From a bacterium (lineage in GTDB: Bacteria; Zixibacteria; MSB-5A5; GN15; FEB-12), in the NCBI GenBank assembly GCA_016708025.1, contig JADJGQ010000001.1:1178001-1242000 (forward strand): DNA of 64,000 nt, in the 5' to 3' direction. Every line of letters starts with the position of its first letter. Within the stretch, counting starts at the first letter, position 1. Under the pieces are notes generated by a model. That model ran no database searches. It saw only the letters and a program-made list of their open reading frames with translations, and was not told the origin of the DNA. Position numbers and translations under genes: made by a program. This document shows positions 58,401-64,000 of this stretch, piece after piece.

Positions 58401-59246
58401 CCGGAGTACAATGGTTGGATCGGGAATTATCCGACGGTGGCGGATCTCGATCTGGACGGCATCCCGGAGATCATCTGCACCTTTTATGAGTTTGATATTT
58501 GTGCATTGGTGATCTTTAAGGCCAACGGGCAGCCCTATGTGACGGTGGAGGGTCATCCGGAGGGTGAGGCGTTCCGTGGGGCGGCGACGCTGAGTAATCC
58601 GATCGCGGCAAATCTTGTGGGAGATGAACATCCTGAAATTGTTGCTCGAGGTGGGTATATACTCCCCGGCACCGGGAATGAGACTATCTATCTCTTTGAT
58701 TTCACAGGAGCATTGGTGCCGGGATATCCGATCGTTACACCGGCCAACAAGCGGGTGGTGATCTCCGATAACTTCTCCCCCCTCATTGATGATATTGATT
58801 CTGATGGACTGGTGGAGTTGGCAATGGCCGGAGACGGATCAGAGATATATGTATGGGATTACGAAGCATCGGCAGAAAGTGGCGACAATCAGAGCCGGCT
58901 TTTCCGGGATAGCCGCAATCGCAATATCTTCCCCGGCGCAAGTGTCGCGACAGATGTTGAAGAGGAAGAACCAAATCTCCCCGCGGCCTGGCGATTGGAT
59001 CAAAACTACCCCAATCCGTTCAATCCGACCACGACAATTTCCTTTGACATACCTCGTCAATCACGAGTGCGGCTGACTGTCTACAATCTGCTTGGACAGG
59101 AAGTGCGAGTATTGGCGGATCGCGTCATGGCACCTGGGCGGCAGGAGATCGAGTTTGACGGATCATCGCTGGCAACCGGGCTTTATCTGTATCGACTCGA
59201 AGGTGACGGATTTGTGGCGACCCGAAAGATGGTGCTACTCAAATGA
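55455..59246 (+). CDS. secreted subtilisin-family protease with FG-GAP repeats and T9SS-type domain
   Basis: 1263 residues from GTG 55455 (AAGGG upstream, GTGA overlap with the previous stop). ATGs at 55536 and 55566 give more compact signal peptides (FRQSSALLWILLLLVWPMSS) and may be the true start. After an I9-like propeptide (YIPGRFIVKFNSDIAAGQVR) comes an S8 domain with Asp (VVGVIDTGTDPLHPE), His (DIHGHGTHIAGI), oxyanion Asn (AIAAGNSGDS) and Ser (SDGTSMAAPVAAG). The C-terminal half holds Ig-like domains and FG-GAP/VCBS propeller repeats (VVIADLEHDGVNELIATS, TADLDGDGTIEVIVNY, DDIDSDGLVELAMAG). The end is DQNYPNPFNPTTTISF to KMVLLK. A large extracellular protease exported by the T9SS route is the likely role. 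Confidence 0.93.
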   Translation: MKSMTHQFLAEDATSKRIVVHGRLVSDMPKSLVPIQNMFRQSSALLWILLLLVWPMSSGVANSGKGYIPGRFIVKFNSDIAAGQVRQALSATMSMEPLYPTPMRAAATAGNEWGRYFIVTADSGATVEAIRTEIGDGLIAYVEQDQYLEFSDWPTDPLLSNQWYLVNEGQEYFGIARIDGYFNDQLVMKSGDPDADIKIRAIYENPPSDTHDVVVGVIDTGTDPLHPELAGRLWQNPGEIAGNGADDDHNGFVDDTIGWDMSGDTSRFIDIVGDNDITDIHGHGTHIAGIVASNADGVGIVGVAPWSKVMTVKIRPNAFLSIGTAGLLYAINNGANVVNISWGTPFQALVLEDALRYARQSDVFVAIAAGNSGDSTRANPAAIDSAFAVGAGNSRGYMTWFSTWGPFVDIVAPGEDILSLRATGTDMYGSEAGEPGVRIIGPDSLYYLSDGTSMAAPVAAGAAALLKSIRPDLAVGQIEDLLRLGADDLTDPLERGDTLIGPDSVCGYGYLNIAQSLALVTHGSITFSSPLQMQRYFGAVEIRALPLAGYSGNWTLEYSYGLLSENWQTLASGSSPMSDSVLFLFDEPSMNGWINLRLSDDFGHQSIRRFLYVNEDSLTLLSPRMGDTLRYSIAVRGSVYGPTFDSLRVSYRSTGSEQLLFHGSQEYFDSVITNWNASGLKSGNYTLYFRGYFEDSTRVDSARIYVASSFAAGWPQAQPSRGAASVVIADLEHDGVNELIATSAYGLFVFEANGVLKPGFPVLTDKDMRCMPAVYDVDQDGVDEIITLNPEGVHVFNPDGSYASGWPRLMETGVSTLFGAPTPSVVNLMEGQPPVIMFVDGLGEVKAYRLNGEPYFFSLGGIFTTFPPHPTPVYFFAGNSVSTADLDGDGTIEVIVNYCGLDPWAGVAIYEGRTGRPAFRQTSALSVFGMLTYGMVLSDLTGDSLPEVIVVGQNETFQRTIWVKTRSATCGLKDLPGFPIVMPEYNGWIGNYPTVADLDLDGIPEIICTFYEFDICALVIFKANGQPYVTVEGHPEGEAFRGAATLSNPIAANLVGDEHPEIVARGGYILPGTGNETIYLFDFTGALVPGYPIVTPANKRVVISDNFSPLIDDIDSDGLVELAMAGDGSEIYVWDYEASAESGDNQSRLFRDSRNRNIFPGASVATDVEEEEPNLPAAWRLDQNYPNPFNPTTTISFDIPRQSRVRLTVYNLLGQEVRVLADRVMAPGRQEIEFDGSSLATGLYLYRLEGDGFVATRKMVLLK

Positions 59247-61393
59247 AGCGACTGATAGCAGCTCTTTGGCTGATCTGCGTGGCGGCGGCTTATGGTGAGA
59301 TCCCGGATAGTCCGGACTATTCCCTACGTTGGTCCGGCTATACGGGTGTTTCGGTCATCGATAGCTACCTGGTCTGTGCGACCCACTCCGGGCTGGTCGT
59401 ACTGGAACGGAAAGCAGGACCGACGCTGGCATATGAGATGGTCAATAACTTGCCGCTGACCACATCGTTGGTTTCGCAGAAGCTGAGTTATCCCTGGCTG
59501 TTGGTGCACACAGGTGCGGACCAGATCTGCCTGGTGGATGTTTCGGATCTCCCCAATATAGCAGTGGTGGCGACGTATGATATTGCGTTTCCATTCGAGG
59601 ATTATGAACTTCGGGACAGCAGTCTATATGTGTCGATGGGGTTCGACGGTTTGTTGCGATATCGTTTGCATGGGATGACGGATGCGGAATATTTGGATTC
59701 CAGCATTGTCGGCATCAATTATACGCAGTTGGAGCGCAAGGGGGATACACTGTACGCACTGGACACCTACAACGGTGTCCTTCGGTATCTTCTGTCCGAT
59801 ACGGCTGCGCCAGCGTTTCTCGACTATCTCTATGTACCGTTTCAGGTGCATTCTTTTACCATTGAAGACAGCACGATCGTGCTGCTGACTCACAATAGCA
59901 GATTCCTGGTGGCCAATGCGGCAGTCACTCCACCAGTGATTGTCGACTCATTCCAGACAATCACGCAGCCGACCTGTCTGTTTGCGCTGGGAAATCTGGT
60001 GATCATGTTCGACACACTCGTAGAGACGATAGAGGTGATCGACCGAAGCACCGGGCGGGATATATTCGTTACGGTGGATGACTTGCCTGCCAATCCGGGG
60101 ATCGGCGAGGCCTACACCGCAGAGACATTGGATTACCTGATCTACCCATCGACCATGGGCAATTTGCTGGCTATCGACTTGCAGTCATTATATTTCGGGC
60201 CAATCGCCCCTCTTCAGCTCGTCGAGCAGCGCGGTGCTTTGGCTGGCCTGGCGTTGCACAATGACAAGCTATTTTACGGTGGGCCGTTCAATCCACTGGA
60301 GATGCAGCAACTGGCGACCGATGGCGAACCGTTGAACAGGACCACCCTGTACAGCGGACTGACGGATGTCTCCGGCATGGAGCAACAGGGAGATTCGCTG
60401 TTGGTCCTATACCCACAGATCCGCAGGTCACTGACACTGGAGGTCCAGGCGGATACGAATATCTTCCGAGGGACGCTTTTTGTAGATACATCGCGATATC
60501 ACATGTTGCGTCTGAACCCGAACAAGATCGATTCCATGCGGTCGTATTTCCTCATTGGTGATACTCGGGTGGATATCTACACCATCAGTGATTCGGGCGA
60601 GATCTCGCTGATCAACTACATCAACACGGTCGGAAAGATCACCGATGTTGAACTGGTTGACTCGCTGATCGCGGTGACCTCGACAAAGTTTGTCCGCTTC
60701 TATCGCTTGTACAACAACTTTGCGGTTGAATATCGGAGTCAGTTCAAGACGGAGTTGGAGATCACAGAGACGCGGGCGCATATGCATCGGCTGATGGTCT
60801 TTGAAGGGGGAAATCTGCAGATGGTGAATGTTTCATCGCCGACCAATCCGGTGATCGATACAACCATCCGACTGGACCGCCGGGTCTACGCGACCGACAC
60901 GGACAACGCGATGATGTATGCCTCGACCAATCGAGATATTGCGGTATTTGACATCTCCTCCCCCACTCCCCGCCTGCTGGATGCCGGTGGCATCGGCGGG
61001 TATTTCATAACGGCAGAGAACGGTATCGCGGCAGTTTCGGACAGCTTTTCGATCATGCTCTATGACCTTCGGTCGATCCAGACAGATGTTGAGGAAGAGC
61101 AGTCGACGGTGCCAAGACAGTTTGCGCTGGCACAGAATTATCCGAATCCATTCAACCCGACTACGACGATCAGTTACACGTTGCCTCGCAGAGCAAACGT
61201 TATTCTTGAGGTATTCAATCTGCTCGGGCAGCGGGTCGCGACACTGGTCAACGGTGAGCAGTCTGCGGGGGATCACCGAGTTGAATTCGATGCATCCGGC
61301 GGGACAAGCGGGCGATTGGCCAGCGGACTCTACTTCTATCGTTTAGAGGCTGGGGAGATCCGTGAGACTCGTAAGATGCTGTTGGTGAAGTGA
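59243..61393 (+). CDS. secreted LVIVD-like beta-propeller with T9SS-type domain
   Basis: 716 residues; ATGA overlap with the previous stop. Signal peptide MKRLIAALWLICVAAAYGEI. The main part is built from repeating units such as DSYLVCATHSGLVVLERK, QICLVDVSDLPNIAVVATYD and DTLYALDTYNGVLRYLLSD, the LVIVD/choice-of-anchor propeller type that mediates protein or glycan contact outside the cell. The C-terminus is the sorting domain, AQNYPNPFNPTTTISYTL, then LEVFNLLGQRVATLVNGEQS and a KMLLVK ending. No catalytic motif. It lies in the middle of the protease/beta-helix operon. Confidence 0.85.
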   Translation: MKRLIAALWLICVAAAYGEIPDSPDYSLRWSGYTGVSVIDSYLVCATHSGLVVLERKAGPTLAYEMVNNLPLTTSLVSQKLSYPWLLVHTGADQICLVDVSDLPNIAVVATYDIAFPFEDYELRDSSLYVSMGFDGLLRYRLHGMTDAEYLDSSIVGINYTQLERKGDTLYALDTYNGVLRYLLSDTAAPAFLDYLYVPFQVHSFTIEDSTIVLLTHNSRFLVANAAVTPPVIVDSFQTITQPTCLFALGNLVIMFDTLVETIEVIDRSTGRDIFVTVDDLPANPGIGEAYTAETLDYLIYPSTMGNLLAIDLQSLYFGPIAPLQLVEQRGALAGLALHNDKLFYGGPFNPLEMQQLATDGEPLNRTTLYSGLTDVSGMEQQGDSLLVLYPQIRRSLTLEVQADTNIFRGTLFVDTSRYHMLRLNPNKIDSMRSYFLIGDTRVDIYTISDSGEISLINYINTVGKITDVELVDSLIAVTSTKFVRFYRLYNNFAVEYRSQFKTELEITETRAHMHRLMVFEGGNLQMVNVSSPTNPVIDTTIRLDRRVYATDTDNAMMYASTNRDIAVFDISSPTPRLLDAGGIGGYFITAENGIAAVSDSFSIMLYDLRSIQTDVEEEQSTVPRQFALAQNYPNPFNPTTTISYTLPRRANVILEVFNLLGQRVATLVNGEQSAGDHRVEFDASGGTSGRLASGLYFYRLEAGEIRETRKMLLVK

Positions 61394-61404
61394 GCGGGGT
61401 CAAC

Positions 61405-63990
61405 ATGTATCTCCGCATAGCTGTCTCGTTTCTTCCGGCATTTTTGGCAATCTGGCTGTGCGGCGTGGCAGAAAGTACCCTTGCCGCAACCTGGCGTGTC
61501 AATAGTTCTCAAGACGCGCATGACCTGATTGCGGGAGACGGCATCTGCGGGGACCCTTCTTCCCCCGATTCAACCTGCACTCTTCGTGCGGCACTCGAAG
61601 AATCCAACAGCACTCTACAGGCTGATACCATTGTGGTGCCATTCGGTTATTCGCCGATTCGATTGCGATTGGATGAGTTAGTGATCGGTGATCGAGAGAC
61701 ACTACTCCGATCGGAGGATGGTTCGACGGTAATCGATGGAGCGAATCAGCCGCTCGGTTCGGATCTGCTGATCATCCGGTCACGAAAGAACCAGGTCGCA
61801 GGATTGACTTTCCGTCGAGCGCGCGGCAACGGTATCGTGATCGAGAGTGACAGCAACCTGATCGGCGGGACGGGCGCATCAGACGGGAATACGGTCGTGG
61901 GAGCGGGGATTGACGATCGGGACGCGTTTGGCATTCTGATAAGCGGCGCGTATAACCGCGCTAGTGGCAATTATGTCGGGATGATGCCAACCGGCGGAGT
62001 GGTCATTGGGAATGCGCATGGGATCGGAGTGGTCGGCAATGCGCATCACAATCTGATCGGTGGAAGCAGTCCGGCGGAAAGAAATATCATCACCGGCAAT
62101 AGCGGTAATGGGATCTCTCTTTTGGGTGGGGCGCATCAGAATCAGGTGATCGGTAATTTTGTCGGGCCCGACCAATCCGGGATCACTGGCCCCGGGAATG
62201 GCGGTCACGGTTTGTATATCGGAGCAGGATCATCAGACAATTTCATCGGTGGGATCGGAATCACAAATCGGAATTATCTCTGTGGGAATCTTGGTGACGG
62301 GGTAAAGATCGAAGGACCAGATAGTGAAGGAAATATCGTGCTGGGGAATTCGATCGGCATGGATATCACCGGATATGTGGCGATGGGGAATCGCGGACAT
62401 GGCGTATCACTGACAAATGGCGCGCGGCGGAACCAGATCGGTTTGACGGACTCGGGTTCGACAAATATCATCTCAGGGAATCTCGGACATGGGATATCCA
62501 TAACCGGAGCGGGATCGGATGAAAACAGTATTCGCGGCAATTTGATCGGTTTTGATTCATCTGGATTCGGGCCGGTCGGTAATGGCGAGTATTTTGGCGC
62601 CGGGGTATATCTTGGTGAAGGAGTGGCTCGAACTGTGATCGGCGGAGCGCTGGAATCGGAGCGGAATTACTTCGCCTATAATTTGTTGGGGGGGATCTAC
62701 CTCGATGGTTCGGATGACAATGTGATCCAGGGGAATTATGTCGGGGTCAGCCTGTTCAACTTGAGTGCGGGATACAACGGGAACGGGATTGTCCTTCGAA
62801 ATGGAGCCTCAAATAATCTGATCGGGGGAAGTTCGGCAGGTGAAGGAAATACGCTCTCCGGGAATCTAATGGACGAGTTTCCGTTTGGTGCGGGGATACT
62901 CATGGCCGATCCCGGCACAGACCGGAATCGGGTGTTCGGGAATGTTATCGGACTGGATGCGACCGGTTCGCGGCGAATCCCCAATGCATCGGCAGGCGTG
63001 GTTATTTGCGAAGGAGCCAGTTATAACCAGATTGGCGGGGCGAATGCCGGTGAAGGAAATATCATTTCAGGGAACGGGTATGCGACGAATCTGGTGTCGA
63101 TCGGTCGCGGAGTGCACCTGTATGGCGATGGTACGGCGCACAATGTTATCAGTGGGAATCTGATCGGACTGGCCGGTGATAGTCTCTCAGTGACACCGAA
63201 TCTGGGGAATGGAGTCGGCCTGTATTTCGGCGCCCGCGACAATGTCATCGGCGGGACAACCGAAAGTGCGGGAAATCTCATTGCGGGGAATCGGTCACAC
63301 GGAATCTATCTGCAGTCGGGTGATACCAGGCGAAATCTGATACGGTTTAACCGGATCATGGGGAATGATAGTCTGGGAATAGCCATCCGACAGTTGGCAC
63401 AGGATGAGATTGAGCCTCCTCTGCTCGTCTCCTATGTAGCGGGCGAGGTCACGGGTATGGCTCTCCCCTTTGCGACTGTTGATATCTATCTGGCGGAGGA
63501 TGATGCCTCAGGAGCGGGCGAAGGCTCAGTCTGGTTGGCAAGTGGCGCAGCCGATGCAAACGGCGAGTTTGCGATTGCGATCGACGCCCAGCCGGCGGAC
63601 GCCCTGGTGACAGCAATCTGCACGGATCTGTCGGGGAACAGCTCGGCGTTTTCCAGTAATCTGTCACTTGACCTGATCACCGACGTAGGCGAGCCGGAGC
63701 AGTTGCGTCCGGTCAGATTTGCACTGGCCCAGAATTACCCAAATCCGTTTAACCCGAGCACATCAATCACATTCACTTTGCCGTTTCCATCTCGGGTGCG
63801 GCTGTCGGTCTATAATATCCTTGGGGAGAAAGTAACAGACTTACTTGTGGCGACGTTGCCTGCCGGTGAGCATAGCCGTATCTGGGACGGGGCCGACCAA
63901 GCGGGCAGTCCGGTGGCCAGCGGGGTTTACTGGTACCGGCTCGAGGCAGGCTCGTTCACCGCGACCCGCAAAATGCTCTTGCTTAAGTAG
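61405..63990 (+). CDS. secreted IGGT-type beta-helix protein with CSLREA start and T9SS-type domain
   Basis: 861 residues from ATG 61405, which has GAGCGGGG upstream; the GTG at 61390, overlapping the previous stop, is also possible. Signal peptide MYLRIAVSFLPAFLAIWLCG. Residues about 30-70 are a CSLREA-like segment (DSTCTLRAALEESN, then ADTIVVPFG). Then come roughly a dozen right-handed beta-helix turns of the NxIGGxxxxxxNxISGN kind, such as NLIGGSSPAERNIITGN and NQIGGANAGEGNIISGN. A bacterial Ig-like domain (VDIYLAEDDASGAGEGSVWL) and the sorting domain (AQNYPNPFNPSTSITFTL to KMLLLK) finish it. Long N-rich helices of this sort are adhesins or glycan-binding proteins; function here is inference. 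Confidence 0.88.
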   Translation: MYLRIAVSFLPAFLAIWLCGVAESTLAATWRVNSSQDAHDLIAGDGICGDPSSPDSTCTLRAALEESNSTLQADTIVVPFGYSPIRLRLDELVIGDRETLLRSEDGSTVIDGANQPLGSDLLIIRSRKNQVAGLTFRRARGNGIVIESDSNLIGGTGASDGNTVVGAGIDDRDAFGILISGAYNRASGNYVGMMPTGGVVIGNAHGIGVVGNAHHNLIGGSSPAERNIITGNSGNGISLLGGAHQNQVIGNFVGPDQSGITGPGNGGHGLYIGAGSSDNFIGGIGITNRNYLCGNLGDGVKIEGPDSEGNIVLGNSIGMDITGYVAMGNRGHGVSLTNGARRNQIGLTDSGSTNIISGNLGHGISITGAGSDENSIRGNLIGFDSSGFGPVGNGEYFGAGVYLGEGVARTVIGGALESERNYFAYNLLGGIYLDGSDDNVIQGNYVGVSLFNLSAGYNGNGIVLRNGASNNLIGGSSAGEGNTLSGNLMDEFPFGAGILMADPGTDRNRVFGNVIGLDATGSRRIPNASAGVVICEGASYNQIGGANAGEGNIISGNGYATNLVSIGRGVHLYGDGTAHNVISGNLIGLAGDSLSVTPNLGNGVGLYFGARDNVIGGTTESAGNLIAGNRSHGIYLQSGDTRRNLIRFNRIMGNDSLGIAIRQLAQDEIEPPLLVSYVAGEVTGMALPFATVDIYLAEDDASGAGEGSVWLASGAADANGEFAIAIDAQPADALVTAICTDLSGNSSAFSSNLSLDLITDVGEPEQLRPVRFALAQNYPNPFNPSTSITFTLPFPSRVRLSVYNILGEKVTDLLVATLPAGEHSRIWDGADQAGSPVASGVYWYRLEAGSFTATRKMLLLK

Positions 63991-64000
63991 ACGCAACACG

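Overview
The window looks like a chromosomal contig from an uncultured bacterium of the FCB/Fibrobacteres-Chlorobi-Bacteroidetes type, possibly candidate phylum Zixibacteria. That placement is inference. It rests on two kinds of C-terminal module carried by ten secreted proteins here: a doubled dockerin-like motif built around DLSDLSLLISYL, and a Por/T9SS-type sorting domain starting NYPNPFNP. The 16S rRNA gene in the window could settle the placement by alignment, which I could not run.

Layout. 1-9.6 kb is ordinary host sequence: small secreted, lipoprotein and membrane proteins, a DinB-like protein, a stand-alone PocR sensor domain, a degenerate receiver protein and a LysE-type exporter. 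9.8-15.6 kb is a complete rRNA operon on the minus strand (16S, tRNA-Ile, tRNA-Ala, 23S, 5S) with two near-consensus promoters, boxB/boxA-like antitermination signals in leader and spacer, and a terminator. 16.2-19.4 kb holds two secreted dockerin-like proteins. 19.5-19.9 kb holds a small A-type (HesB/IscA-like) protein whose conserved cysteine codon is replaced by an in-frame TGA, i.e. a probable selenoprotein, with its own promoter and terminator.

At 20.06 kb a tRNA-His gene marks the left end of an integrated element of about 17.2 kb (20126-37359), bounded by a 14-bp direct repeat of the tRNA 3' end. On the minus strand it carries a phage-like replication block (small ORFs, helicase-loader-like protein, DnaB helicase), a giant phage-type protein and a large serine recombinase whose last codons are antisense to the tRNA. 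On the plus strand it carries three consecutive tyrosine-recombinase genes and a cargo block (PD-(D/E)XK-like nuclease, two SEC-C proteins, several unknown proteins). No capsid, portal or terminase gene was seen. Most large genes in the element are frameshifted, while host genes up to 1445 codons long are intact, so the element seems to be decaying.

37.4-64 kb is host sequence again and rich in exported proteins: a triple beta-helix protein, an aminotransferase, a DNRLRE/SdrD-B lipoprotein, an aldo/keto reductase, a CotH-kinase/lamin-tail protein, an SRPBCC protein, a metallophosphoesterase, an M28 peptidase and an M43 peptidase. It ends with a tightly overlapping operon of a homocysteine S-methyltransferase-like gene, a subtilisin, a LVIVD-like propeller and an IGGT-type beta-helix, the last three ending in T9SS-type domains. 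The genome appears to invest heavily in extracellular proteases and adhesive beta-structured proteins delivered by at least two alternative C-terminal targeting modules.
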